NCBI RefSeq assembly: GCF_014645655.1
Contig: NZ_BMMD01000016.1
Coordinates: 1-64,000, forward strand
Length of the DNA: 64,000 nt
Reading direction: 5' to 3'
Origin: Agromyces bauzanensis
GTDB taxonomy: Bacteria > Actinomycetota > Actinomycetes > Actinomycetales > Microbacteriaceae
A program made the translations under genes and the position numbers. Below the pieces are notes generated by a model. It saw nothing but the letters and a program-made list of their open reading frames with translations, made no database searches and was not told where the DNA came from. Below, piece by piece: positions 17,411 through 26,335 of this stretch. The number at the start of each line of letters is the position of its first letter. Positions within the stretch are counted from its first letter, which is position 1.

Positions 17411-19096
17411 TCAGGCCGCCTCCCGCTCCGCGGCTTCGAGCGCAGCCTCTTCGGCGGCGAGGCTTCGCCCGACGTGGCTTCTGGCGTGCTCGACCGCCGC
17501 GTCGAGCTCGTCGAACAGGTGGTTCGTGTGCCGGAGTGAGTCGATCACTCCGACTCGCTCGGCGAGCCTGAGGTGCCGCGGCTGGATGCCCTTGACGAGC
17601 ACGGTGATCCCACGACGCTCGAGAGCGTGCACCATCTCGGTGATGACGCGCGCGCCCGTCGAATCGAGCAGCTGGAGCTGCGACATCCGAATGATGACGA
17701 CGTACACATTGCTGATGCGGCCGACACGATCGAGCATGCGCTCCGCGGCACCGAAGAAGAGCGCGCCGTCGAGGCGGAACAGCGCGATGTGCTCGTCACC
17801 GGGCTGAGCGGCACCCGGGAGTTCCTCCCGATGCACGCCGCCGGACCTCGACAGGGTCCGCAGGGCGAAGAACGCCGCGAACGCGATGCCGATGCCGACC
17901 GCGACGATGAGGTCGAACGAGACCGTGATGAGCGCGGTGACGATGAACACGGCGGCATCGGACCGGCCCGATCCCACGACGCTGCGAATGGTCGCGCCTG
18001 AGATCATGCGCGTCGAGGTGACCATGAGCACTCCTGAGAGCGCTGCGAGCGGTACCTGCGACACGACGGTCGACGCGAAGTAGACCACGGCGAGCAGTGC
18101 GAGCGCGTGCACGATCGCCGCGACGCGCGTGCGACCGCCGCTGCGCACGTTGACGGCCGTGCGTGCGATCGCTCCCGTCGCGGGCATTCCGCCGAAGAAC
18201 CCGGAGGCCATCGACGCAAGACCCTGGCCGACGAGCTCTCGATCGGCGTCGTAGGGCCCGGTGTCGGCCAGGGTCGACCCCACCCGCGCCGAGAGCAGGG
18301 ACTCGATCGCGGCGAGCGCCGCGATCGTGAGCGCGGGGCCGATCAGCGAGCCGGCGCTCGCCCAGTCGATCGACGGGACGAGCGGGCTCGGCAGCGAGCT
18401 CGGCAGCGCTCCGATCCGGGCGAGCGGAAGATCCGCCACGGTCGCGATGACGGCCACGACGACGATCGCGACGAGGGATCCGGGGAACTGCTGGTGCACG
18501 AATCGCCCGAAGGTCATGATGATCGCAACCACCGCGACGGCGCCGATCGACCACCACGCCGTGGACCAGTCGATCCCGCGGAGCGACTCGAGTGCGGCGA
18601 GGAATGAATTGGTGCTCGGGCCCGCCTTCGCGCCGACCGCGGCGGGCACCTGCTGCAGGAAGATGATGATCGCGATGCCCAGCGTGAAGCCCTCGATCAC
18701 GGGCCATGGGATGTAGGACACCACACGGCCGAGCCTGAGCATCCCCGCGACGAGCACCACGATGCCCGCGAGCACGCTGACGAGCGCGACGACGCCGACG
18801 CCGTGGCTCACGACGATCGGGCCGAGCACGACGACCATCGCGCCCGTCGGACCGGAGACCTGGATGTTGGATCCGCCGAAGACCGCCGCGACGAGACCGG
18901 CGACGATCGCCGTCACGAGTCCGCTCGCGGCACCCGCGCCCGAGCTCACGCCGAATGCGAGGGCGAGCGGCAGCGCCACGATGCCGACGGTGACTCCCGC
19001 GAGGAGGTCGCCGCGCCAGGTGCGGCGGATCCAGCGGTAGTCCTTCCTGCTGGGCAGCAGCGAGGTGACGCGTTCGATTCCGTTCACGAGTGTCAC
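17411..19096 (-). CDS. SulP-family anion transporter with STAS domain
   Basis: 561 residues: about 11-12 membrane helices with the SulP signatures LAGVTVGIVALPLALAFGV, FGGSNIQVSGPTGAMVVVLG and LAAIESLLSARVGSTLADTG, followed by a cytoplasmic STAS domain from about residue 435 (with LLDSTGARVITEMVHALE). The family carries sulfate, bicarbonate or dicarboxylates; no substrate-specific residue can be read here. The GTG at 19096 overlaps the arsR stop (GTGA), so it is under the ArsR gene's promoter. Its position beside a hydrogenase-like ion-pumping complex suggests bicarbonate or ion homeostasis rather than sulfate, as inference only. Confidence 0.9.
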   Translation of the reverse strand: MTLVNGIERVTSLLPSRKDYRWIRRTWRGDLLAGVTVGIVALPLALAFGVSSGAGAASGLVTAIVAGLVAAVFGGSNIQVSGPTGAMVVVLGPIVVSHGVGVVALVSVLAGIVVLVAGMLRLGRVVSYIPWPVIEGFTLGIAIIIFLQQVPAAVGAKAGPSTNSFLAALESLRGIDWSTAWWSIGAVAVVAIIMTFGRFVHQQFPGSLVAIVVVAVIATVADLPLARIGALPSSLPSPLVPSIDWASAGSLIGPALTIAALAAIESLLSARVGSTLADTGPYDADRELVGQGLASMASGFFGGMPATGAIARTAVNVRSGGRTRVAAIVHALALLAVVYFASTVVSQVPLAALSGVLMVTSTRMISGATIRSVVGSGRSDAAVFIVTALITVSFDLIVAVGIGIAFAAFFALRTLSRSGGVHREELPGAAQPGDEHIALFRLDGALFFGAAERMLDRVGRISNVYVVIIRMSQLQLLDSTGARVITEMVHALERRGITVLVKGIQPRHLRLAERVGVIDSLRHTNHLFDELDAAVEHARSHVGRSLAAEEAALEAAEREAA

Positions 19097-19521
19097 TTCT
19101 CCTGTGCGCGGGTGCGCGGGGGAAGGGCGGGCAGGTTCGTCGTCGAGACGAGTTGTTGCTTCGTCTGCTGGAGGATCTCGGCGAGCAGCGAGCGCGACAG
19201 GCGCAGCAGGTCGGCGACCTGCGGGTATGCGAGGGCGTAGAAGACCTGGCTGCCACGGCGCTCGGCTACGACGAGGTGATTCTGACGGAGCACCGAGAGG
19301 TGCTGCGAGAGGTTGGACGCCTCGAGGCCGGTGTCATCGAGCAGCTCGGTCACCGAGACCTCGTCCGACGTGCACAGCACCTCGAGCACGCGAACGCGCA
19401 CGGGATGCGCGAGCCCCTTGAAGAGGTTGGCCTTGATGGCGTAGAGAGGTCGCTGCGAGCCGGAGAAGTCGCTCGGCTCCTCCCCCTCGGCATCGGTGTA
19501 GGAGTCGTCGGATGGGTTCAC
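19093..19521 (-). CDS. ArsR-family winged-helix regulator (SulP-linked)
   Basis: 142 residues: acidic N-terminal extension, then the ArsR fold (LFKGLAHPVRVRVLEVL, recognition helix LEASNLSQHLSVLRQNHLVV, wing ERRGSQVFYALAY). No CxC or other clear metal-ligand cluster is visible, so it may not sense metals. The GTG at 19521 has a perfect TATGAT -10 six bases upstream. It is coupled to SulP by a 4-base overlap and begins 31 bp after the hydrogenase-like operon. It resembles the other ArsR at 26817-27197, which opens that operon. Confidence 0.9.
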   Translation of the reverse strand: MNPSDDSYTDAEGEEPSDFSGSQRPLYAIKANLFKGLAHPVRVRVLEVLCTSDEVSVTELLDDTGLEASNLSQHLSVLRQNHLVVAERRGSQVFYALAYPQVADLLRLSRSLLAEILQQTKQQLVSTTNLPALPPRTRAQEK

Positions 19522-19558
19522 AAATCCATCATATCGCCGCGCACGACCTGGTTCACAA
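19522..19558 (-). promoter_or_regulatory. Leaderless promoter of arsR-SulP with repeated GGTTCACAA
   Basis: TATGAT at 19528-19533 (minus strand) lies six bases before the GTG start. GGTTCACAA occurs at 19515-19523 and again at 19550-19558, 35 bp apart on either side of the -10, and could be a regulator half-site. The second copy overlaps the end of the upstream large-subunit gene. Confidence 0.55.
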
Positions 19559-21094
19559 GTCGTTGCCGGCGTACGACTGGTTGAAGCTCTTGTTGGTGAG
19601 TGGGAAGTCGGGCACGATCGTGTCGGCGAGCGCGATGGGCAGCGCCGGCCAGTTCAGGAACGACGGGTCGACGATCTTCACGCGCGCGAGGCGGCCGTCC
19701 GAGGCGAGCTCGACGCGATGCACGAGCGTTCCGCGCCACGCCTCGACGAAGGCGGCACCGGTGCCCGCTGCAGCGGGCCGGAGCGCCGCGCCGCGGCCGG
19801 TCGATCCACCCAGCCGCGCGATGAGATCGGCGCAGACGCGGGCCGAGACGCCGAACTCGCGGGCGCGCACGAGATAGCGCGCGAGGACGTCGCCGCCCGT
19901 CTCAACGACGACCTCGAACGAGTCGCCCAGCTCGGCGAACGGCAGCTCGCGACGCGCGTCGACATCGACGCCGGAGGCGCGTGCGACGTAGCCGAGGGTG
20001 CCCACGCCGCGGGCCTGCTCCGCATGCAGCTGCGAGGTGCCGGAGAAGCGGTCGAGCACCACCGGGTGCGTGAGCGTGATCTCGACCAGTTCGGCGACCT
20101 CGTGCGCGATCGCGAGCAGGGCCGCCGGGTCGGGGAGCGATCGCAGCCGCGCGCCGCCGATGGAGAGGCATCCGCGTAGCAGACGATGGCCCGCCACCGC
20201 ACGATCGAGGCGCATGAGCCGCTCGCGAATGCGCTGCGCATGGATGTTCGCGATGCCGAACGCCGCGTCGTTGGCCAGCGCACCGAGATCGGTGACGTGG
20301 TTGTGCATGCGCTCGAGCTCGAGCAGCAGCGCGCGCACGAGCCGATCGTCGTCGGGCACCTCAACGCCCGCGGCGGTCTCCACGGCCATCACGAAGGCGA
20401 GCGAATGCCCAACCGACGTGTCCCCGGTGATCTGCTCGGCCAGTGCGATCGCATCCTCCGGCCGCCGCCCCTCGAACAGCTTCTCGACGCCGCGATGCAG
20501 GAACCACAGCCGGGTCTCCATGCGCACGATCGTCTCGCCGACCACCGAGAAGCGGAAGTGTCCCGGCTCGATGATGCCGGCGTGGACGGGTCCGACCGCG
20601 ACCTCGTACACCCCCGCGCCCTCGACCTCGACGAAGGGGTACGCGGCCGTGTCGGGGGCGAACGGCGGGATCACCCGGGCGTCGTTGCGCATCGGATGCC
20701 ACGAGTGCGGCCAGTGCGCGTGGCGAAGCAGTCGGTGGGGCAGCGGGTGGTCGCGGGGCAGCACCCCGTAGAGGTCGAACATCTCGCGCTCGAACTGGCC
20801 GGCGGGAAAACTCAGCGCGGCCAGGCTCGGCACCCACGCGTCGTCCGCGGGGACGGCGACCACGAGCTCGACGGGGCCCCTACGGGCCGTGCCCGTGCCT
20901 CCCGAGTCGCCCGCGCCCGTGTCGCCCGCGCCCGGCTCGCCGGCGAAGAGGTAGACGATGCGGAACATCCCATCGTCGTCATGGCACGCGATCATCGCGA
21001 GCCGCCGACCGGCATCGAGCAGCGCGGATGCCTCGCGCACGAGATCGAGGCGATCCACCGCCCGGCTGACCGCCGCCGGCTGCCGCGCGTTCAT
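19553..21094 (-). CDS. Hydrogenase-4-like large subunit (HyfG/NuoCD fusion) lacking NiFe ligands
   Basis: 513 residues: a NuoC-like N-terminal third (FEREMFDLYGVLPRDHPLPH, TAAYPFVEVEGAGVYEVAVG) fused to the NuoD/large-subunit fold (GPVHAGIIEPGHFRFSVVGE, LWFLHRGVEKLFEGR). Where active hydrogenases carry RVCGIC this has QITGDT, and the C-terminal DPCxxC is DPSFLNW, so all four nickel-binding cysteines are absent. It cannot be a hydrogenase. The ATG at 21094 overlaps the upstream gene's stop. It belongs to the operon starting at 27197 and matches the energy-converting-hydrogenase-related (Ehr) class. Confidence 0.88.
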   Translation of the reverse strand: MNARQPAAVSRAVDRLDLVREASALLDAGRRLAMIACHDDDGMFRIVYLFAGEPGAGDTGAGDSGGTGTARRGPVELVVAVPADDAWVPSLAALSFPAGQFEREMFDLYGVLPRDHPLPHRLLRHAHWPHSWHPMRNDARVIPPFAPDTAAYPFVEVEGAGVYEVAVGPVHAGIIEPGHFRFSVVGETIVRMETRLWFLHRGVEKLFEGRRPEDAIALAEQITGDTSVGHSLAFVMAVETAAGVEVPDDDRLVRALLLELERMHNHVTDLGALANDAAFGIANIHAQRIRERLMRLDRAVAGHRLLRGCLSIGGARLRSLPDPAALLAIAHEVAELVEITLTHPVVLDRFSGTSQLHAEQARGVGTLGYVARASGVDVDARRELPFAELGDSFEVVVETGGDVLARYLVRAREFGVSARVCADLIARLGGSTGRGAALRPAAAGTGAAFVEAWRGTLVHRVELASDGRLARVKIVDPSFLNWPALPIALADTIVPDFPLTNKSFNQSYAGNDL

Positions 21095-22602
21095 CGAACG
21101 CCTGCCAACGCTGCTGCGGCGTCCGAGAGCACCGAGCCGATCGGGTCGGCCAGGAACGGGATGATCGCGGCGGCGGCGAGCGCCAGCGCGATCGGAAGGG
21201 CGGGTCCGTGCGCGGCGCGGTCGGGGCCCTCCGGCTCGCCCGCCGGCTCCCCGGCCCCCGTCGCGACCGCGGTCTCCGCCGCAGCCTCGCGCCCCCGGGG
21301 GCCGAAGACCATGCCGACGGTCAGTCGCACGAGCCCCGCGAAGACCACGAGCAGGAGCACGAGCGCCGCTGCGACCGCAGCGCCCAACCCGGCGTCCCAC
21401 CCGGCGAAGAACACGCCGACCTCGGCGAAGAAGATGCCGAACGGCGCGAATCCGAGCAGTCCCGTCATCCCGACCAGCCAGGGCACGGCGATGCCGGGAC
21501 GCCGCGCGAGAAGGCCCCGCACCTCCGCGATCGTCGACGTGCCCTCGACGGCGAGCAGTCGCCCCGCGAGCACGAACAGGCTCGCCTTGATGAGCCCGTG
21601 GCTGAGGACGTACAGCAGCACGGCCGGGATCGCGGCAGTGCCGATCGCCGCGCCGAGCGCCATGACACCCATGTGCTCGATGCTCGAGTAGGCGAGCATC
21701 CGTTTGAAGTCACGCTGCCGGATGAGGAGCGCGGCCGCGACCGCGAGCGAGAGCAGTGCCCCGGCGACGAGGAGCGCGCTCAGGAACTCCGGCCCGATCA
21801 CGGCGTCGGCGACGGCCTGCACACGCAGGATCGCGTACAGGGCGACCGAGAGCAGCACGCCGGACATGAGCGCGGAGACGGGCGACGGGGCCTGGCTGTG
21901 CGCGTCGGGGAGCCAGCTGTGCATGGGCGCGAGCCCGGCCTTCGTGGCGAAGCCGAGCACCGCGAGCGCTGCGCCCACTCGTACGAGCCCCGGGTCGAGG
22001 TCGAGCGGCAGTGCGGTGAGTCCGATCCAAGACAGGGTGGGTGTCTCGCTGCCCGTCGAGGCGGCGTAGATCAGCACGATCCCGAGGAAGGCGATCGCCA
22101 CGCCCGCGGGCGCGAGCACGACGTACTTCCACGCCGCCTCGAGCGATCGGCGCGTGCGGTTGTGGCCGACGAGGAAGGCGGTCGCGATCGTGGTCGCCTC
22201 GATCGCCACCCACATGACGCCGAGGTTGTCGGCGAGCAATGCGAGCGACATCGACGACAGGAACACGCACACCAGCGCCGCGTACATCCCCCGCGGCGGC
22301 GAGCCGGCCGGCAGCGGCCCGGCTGGTTCCTCGGGCCGCAGGCCTCCCCATGTCGCCACGAGGGCGACCGCGCCGACGACCGCCAGCATGTAGGACGAGA
22401 GCGAATCGGCTCGCAGGATGCCGCCGAGCCCGAGCAGCGCGTCGCCCCCGGCGCTCACGCCGATCGCAGCGACCCCTGCGCCGAGGATCACCGCGCTCGC
22501 GATCACTCCCGAATACCGGCGCAGCCGGCGCAGCCGCGGGAAGAGCGTGCAGGCCCCGAGTCCGAGCGGGAGCACCAGGGGCAGCAGGAGCAGGTACGTC
22601 AT
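21091..22602 (-). CDS. Hydrogenase-4-like antiporter subunit (HyfF/NuoN-like)
   Basis: 503 residues, about 14 helices, of the Mrp/NuoLMN antiporter-like family. The charged residues used for proton transfer are kept: Glu in VMWVAIEATTIATAF, Lys in VLGFATKAGLAPMHSWLP and His/Lys in YVLSHGLIKASLFVLAG. A Glu/Gly/Ala-rich cytoplasmic loop precedes the last helix. It starts at 22602, sharing the terminal base region with the upstream gene, and its stop overlaps the large subunit's ATG. It probably forms one of two ion channels of the complex. Confidence 0.9.
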   Translation of the reverse strand: MTYLLLLPLVLPLGLGACTLFPRLRRLRRYSGVIASAVILGAGVAAIGVSAGGDALLGLGGILRADSLSSYMLAVVGAVALVATWGGLRPEEPAGPLPAGSPPRGMYAALVCVFLSSMSLALLADNLGVMWVAIEATTIATAFLVGHNRTRRSLEAAWKYVVLAPAGVAIAFLGIVLIYAASTGSETPTLSWIGLTALPLDLDPGLVRVGAALAVLGFATKAGLAPMHSWLPDAHSQAPSPVSALMSGVLLSVALYAILRVQAVADAVIGPEFLSALLVAGALLSLAVAAALLIRQRDFKRMLAYSSIEHMGVMALGAAIGTAAIPAVLLYVLSHGLIKASLFVLAGRLLAVEGTSTIAEVRGLLARRPGIAVPWLVGMTGLLGFAPFGIFFAEVGVFFAGWDAGLGAAVAAALVLLLVVFAGLVRLTVGMVFGPRGREAAAETAVATGAGEPAGEPEGPDRAAHGPALPIALALAAAAIIPFLADPIGSVLSDAAAALAGVR

Positions 22603-23363
22603 CAGTCGCGCAGCTCCCTCATGCGATCGACGTCGGTGTCACCGAACACCGCGCGCATTCGGCGCGAGAACACCTGGAGGATGAGCGTGACGAGCAGGAT
22701 GTCGAGGGACACCCCGAACTCGATGAGGATCGGCACGCCGCCGGAGACGAGGAACGCCACGGTCGCGATGCCGTTGTCGAGCGCGAGGAACCCGACGAGC
22801 TGCGAGATCGCACGCCTCCTGGTGACGAGGACGAGGAAGCCGATGAGCACCATCGCGATGCCGACGGGCGCGGCGTGCGCCGCCGGGCTCGCGCTGCCGG
22901 CGACGAGCGGCCAGATCACGGCGTAGGCGACGATCCCGAGCAGCGCTGCGGCCACGAGCGTGGCGACCGGGTTGAGCATGGGCGTCTCCGCGCCGTGGTC
23001 GCCTGCGCCGTGGTCGCCTGCGCCGTGGTCGCCTGCGCCGTGGTCGCCTGCGCCGTGGTCGCCTGCGCTGCCGGCGCCACGCTGCGGCGGCGCAGGCGCG
23101 CCGGTCGCCGGCGCGGGGCGCCGCGAGAGCACCCATGGGAGCACCATGCCCTTGAGCACGAGCACGAGCGCCGCCACGACGATGAGCTCCGCCTCCGAGC
23201 GGTCGACGGCGACGACGGCGACGAGCGCGGCGAGTGCGACCCCCTGCAGTGCGAGCGCCCGGATCGAGGCGCGCTGCGACCGATACCACACGGTCAGCAC
23301 CGAGGTGAGCAGCAGCGCACCTGCGCACAGGCCGATGAGCTCCGCATACGTCGACTCGGTCAT
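22602..23363 (-). CDS. Hydrogenase-4-like subunit (HyfE/NuoK-like) with His-rich repeat loop
   Basis: 253 residues; HyfE-type proteins combine NuoK/MrpC-like helices that hold the antiporter subunits together. Helices at the N-terminus (LCAGALLLTSVLTVWYRS) and the conserved QLVGFLALDNGIATVAF segment near 185-205 support the call. Unusual is an inserted loop near residues 95-125 made of five AGDHG repeats followed by ETPMLNPVA; it is encoded by a 15-bp tandem repeat. The five His/Asp pairs could bind a metal or be a neutral expansion. It lies 9 bp after the HyfC-like gene. Confidence 0.85.
   Translation of the reverse strand: MTESTYAELIGLCAGALLLTSVLTVWYRSQRASIRALALQGVALAALVAVVAVDRSEAELIVVAALVLVLKGMVLPWVLSRRPAPATGAPAPPQRGAGSAGDHGAGDHGAGDHGAGDHGAGDHGAETPMLNPVATLVAAALLGIVAYAVIWPLVAGSASPAAHAAPVGIAMVLIGFLVLVTRRRAISQLVGFLALDNGIATVAFLVSGGVPILIEFGVSLDILLVTLILQVFSRRMRAVFGDTDVDRMRELRD
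22992..23067. repeat. 15-bp tandem repeat, five units, inside the HyfE-like gene
   Basis: GCCGTGGTCGCCTGC repeats five times head to tail with no mismatch visible. It encodes AGDHG units on the minus strand. Unit number may vary between strains by slippage without breaking the frame. Confidence 0.9.
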
Positions 23364-23372
23364 CGGCTCACC

Positions 23373-24320
23373 TCACGACACCATGGCCGAGACGGCGACG
23401 GCCAGGAAGGCGAGGACGAACGACCCGGCCAGGAGTTCGGGCACCCGGAAGAGGCGCAGTTTGGCGAGCAGCACCTCGCCCGCGGCGAGGAGGGCCCCGA
23501 GGACGAGGACCTTCACCCCCGCCGCTGCGGCGCCGACGAGCACCGGGAGCGCGTCCGTCGAGGTCGCGACTCCCCACGGCACGAGCAGGTTGCCCACGAG
23601 CCCGAGCAGCGCGCCGAGCTTGAGCCATGAGCCGAACTCGAGCCATGCGAGGTCGCGCGCGGAGCTCTCGAGCAGCATCGCCTCATGGATCATCGTGAGC
23701 TCGAGGTGGGTCGAGGGGTTGTCGACGGGCAGCCGCCCGGTCTCGGCGACCACCGCGATGACCAGGGCCGCCATGGCGAGCAGGCCGACCGGCGAGACGA
23801 TGATCGAGGGATCTTCGAGCCTCGCCTCGACGATCGTCGCGATGTCGGAACTGCCGGTCGGGATCGAGAGCGCGTAGATCGCGAGCAGCAGCGTGGGCTC
23901 GACGAGCGCGAGCACGGTCATGTGGCGGCTCGAGCCCATTCCGCCGAAGGCCGTGCCCGCGTCGAGCCCGACGAGTGCGAGGGCGACGGCTCCGATGAGC
24001 AGCACCGAGACGACGACGAACAGGTCGCCGGTCACGAGTCGCTCGGCCACCGTCGTCACGAGCGGCAGCAGCGCGGCGAGCACGAGGCTCGAGAGCACGA
24101 GCACGAGCGGGCCGGCCCGCAGCATCCAGCTGCTGCCTCGCGCTCGCACCGGCTCCTTCCCGAGCAGTTTGCGCAGGTCGCGCCACGGCTGCCAGACACC
24201 GGCTCCGGCGCGGCCCTCGAGGCGCGCGCGCACCTGGCGCATCACCCCGACGAGCAGCGGCGCGAGCGCTGCGAAGAGGATGACCTGCACGAGGGTCACG
24301 ATCACGGTCACGAGGTTCAC
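23373..24320 (-). CDS. Hydrogenase-4-like membrane subunit (HyfC/NuoH-like)
   Basis: 315 residues, about eight helices. It links the antiporter arm to the soluble part in complex I-type machines. Family blocks: QPWRDLRKLLGKEP, FGGMGSSRHMTVLALVEPTL and the strongly conserved AETGRLPVDNPSTHLELTMI with its Glu, Arg and Asp. The GTG at 24320 overlaps the HyfB-like stop (GTGA). The charged residues along the quinone/proton channel region are retained, unlike the cofactor ligands of the soluble subunits. Confidence 0.92.
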   Translation of the reverse strand: MNLVTVIVTLVQVILFAALAPLLVGVMRQVRARLEGRAGAGVWQPWRDLRKLLGKEPVRARGSSWMLRAGPLVLVLSSLVLAALLPLVTTVAERLVTGDLFVVVSVLLIGAVALALVGLDAGTAFGGMGSSRHMTVLALVEPTLLLAIYALSIPTGSSDIATIVEARLEDPSIIVSPVGLLAMAALVIAVVAETGRLPVDNPSTHLELTMIHEAMLLESSARDLAWLEFGSWLKLGALLGLVGNLLVPWGVATSTDALPVLVGAAAAGVKVLVLGALLAAGEVLLAKLRLFRVPELLAGSFVLAFLAVAVSAMVS

Positions 24321-26335
24321 AGCGTCGCCACCACCAGCACGACGATGATCGCGATGAACGAGTACGTCAGGTAGAGGTGGATGCTGCCGTTCTGAATGCG
24401 CCGGGCGAGCACCCCGAAGCGATCGACGACCCTGAGCACGGGCCGGTAGAGACCGCGTTCGACGAGGTCGGTGACACTCTGGCTGAACGTCACGCGGTTC
24501 ACGAGGTAGCGCGACTCCCCCGCATGGGTTACCTCGACGTCTCTGGCCGGCTGGAGCACGTCGTCGAAGACGCGCACCACAGGCTCGGCGAACGAGGTCG
24601 CGGTGTACTGCATGCGCGGCTGTGCGCGCAGGCCCCCGCCGCCCCACACCGAGGCATCGATGCGCTGCGGATGTCGCCACGCCGCCTGCACCGTCGCCGC
24701 GACGACGAGCGTGGCGAGCACCCCGGCGAGCAGCACGAGGGCGACGGGGTCGAGGATCGCATCGAATGCGACGAGGTCGACGCCGAGCAGTCCCGCGGTC
24801 GCGACGACGGCCTCGGGACCGCCGGGCAGCACCGACGCGACCGCGGTCGCGAGCGGACCCGGCACAAGGCCGAGGAGCACGACCCCAGCCGCCGCGATCA
24901 CGAGCACGACGCGCACGAGCACGGGCGACTCGTGCGCCTCGGCGACGGCCGCCGAGCGCGGACGGGCGAGGAAGCCGATGCCGTACGCCTTCACGAAGGT
25001 GAGCACGCCGAGTCCCGCGGTCAGCGCGACGACCGCAACGACGAGCGGCATGGCGATCGACACGGTCACCGAGACCGGGACCCCGTCGACGCGGGTGCCG
25101 TGCACGAGGGACTGGAGGAGCATCCATTCGGCGACGAACCCCGAACTGATCGGCAGTGCCGCGGCCCCGAGGGCGGCGATGCCGAAGGCGGCGGCGGTCC
25201 ACGGCATCCGTCGTCCGAGTCCGCCGAGCCGGTCGAGGTTGCGCTCGCCTGTGGCGTGCAGCACCGAGCCCGCGGCGAGGAAGAGCGTCACCTTGAACAC
25301 GGCGTGACTGACGGCGAGCAGGAGCGCCGCGACGAGCGCGCAGCCGGCCGCGGCATCCACTCCATGCGCGCTCAGCAGCACCGACGCACCGATCGCGAGC
25401 ACGATGAGGCCCACGTTCTCGGTGGTCGAGTACGCGAGCAGCACCTTGAGATCGCTCGCGATGGATGCCTGCAGGATGCCGTACACCGCTGAGACGCCGC
25501 CGAGCACGAGCAGGAGGATCCCCCACCAGTCCGGTCCGCCCGGGACGAGTCGCACCACCACGACGAGGATGCCGTACACCCCCATCTTGACCATCGCCGC
25601 GCTCATCGCCGCCGAGACGTGGCTCGGTGCCTCGGGATGCGCACGCGGCAGCCACACGTGGAGGGGGACGAGACCCGCCTTGCTCCCGAACCCGAGCACG
25701 AGGAGCACGACGGCGACCGCCGCCGGCGCCGAAGTCGGCGAGACCGAGGACAACGCCGCGAAACTCGTTCCGCCTGCCGCTGCCGACAGCACCGCGAAGC
25801 CGGCGACGATCAGCAGGAAGCTCAGCTGCGACATGACCGCGTACCAGACGGTGGCCGAGCTCACCCGTCGGCTGGCGGTGTGCCCGGCGAGGAGCAGGAT
25901 CGTGGAGCCGAGCGCCATCGCCTCCCACACCAGCAGGAACGAGGGTGCATCGGCCGCGGCGGGCACCAGCTGCATGCCGACCAGGAAGAGCGGCAGCGCG
26001 AGCCAGGCCGTGCGCGAGGCCGCGGCTCCGTGCACCGAGACAGCACCGGCGAGCGAGATCAGCAGGCCGACCGACGAGGCGAGCACGATGAACAGCCCGC
26101 CGAGCGGGTCGGGGGCGAACCGGAGGGGTTCAACCGGCACCGCGACGGCGATCTCGAGCCCGCCCGCGCCGCCCGTCATGGCCAGCACCCCGGTGACGAC
26201 TCCCGCAGCGCCGAGCGCCGCGCACGTGCCCCCGGCGAGCCGGGAGCGCGCTCGTTCGCCCGGGAGGAACGCGAACGCGGCTGCCGCCCCGGCGAGCACG
26301 ATCTCGGCGAGCAACCCCCAGTACACGGGCGTCAT
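24317..26335 (-). CDS. Hydrogenase-4-like antiporter subunit (HyfB/NuoL-like)
   Basis: 672 residues with about 16 helices. Transport residues are present: Glu in SFLLVWEAMALGSTILLL, Lys in GFGSKAGLVPLHVWLPRAHP, Lys in AAMVKMGVYGILVV and His/Lys in LLAVSHAVFKVTLFLAAGS. A C-terminal extension (ARDVEVTHAGESRYLVNRVT, then a last helix SFIAIIVVLVVATL) is typical of HyfB. The ATG at 26335 overlaps the small-subunit stop (ATGA). It probably carries out ion movement, but what drives it is unclear because the complex lacks redox centres. Confidence 0.92.
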   Translation of the reverse strand: MTPVYWGLLAEIVLAGAAAAFAFLPGERARSRLAGGTCAALGAAGVVTGVLAMTGGAGGLEIAVAVPVEPLRFAPDPLGGLFIVLASSVGLLISLAGAVSVHGAAASRTAWLALPLFLVGMQLVPAAADAPSFLLVWEAMALGSTILLLAGHTASRRVSSATVWYAVMSQLSFLLIVAGFAVLSAAAGGTSFAALSSVSPTSAPAAVAVVLLVLGFGSKAGLVPLHVWLPRAHPEAPSHVSAAMSAAMVKMGVYGILVVVVRLVPGGPDWWGILLLVLGGVSAVYGILQASIASDLKVLLAYSTTENVGLIVLAIGASVLLSAHGVDAAAGCALVAALLLAVSHAVFKVTLFLAAGSVLHATGERNLDRLGGLGRRMPWTAAAFGIAALGAAALPISSGFVAEWMLLQSLVHGTRVDGVPVSVTVSIAMPLVVAVVALTAGLGVLTFVKAYGIGFLARPRSAAVAEAHESPVLVRVVLVIAAAGVVLLGLVPGPLATAVASVLPGGPEAVVATAGLLGVDLVAFDAILDPVALVLLAGVLATLVVAATVQAAWRHPQRIDASVWGGGGLRAQPRMQYTATSFAEPVVRVFDDVLQPARDVEVTHAGESRYLVNRVTFSQSVTDLVERGLYRPVLRVVDRFGVLARRIQNGSIHLYLTYSFIAIIVVLVVATL

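Noticed and set aside
22992-23067. CRISPR-like array
   Set aside because: Units are 15 bp, directly abutting with no spacers, in frame in a gene; no cas genes.
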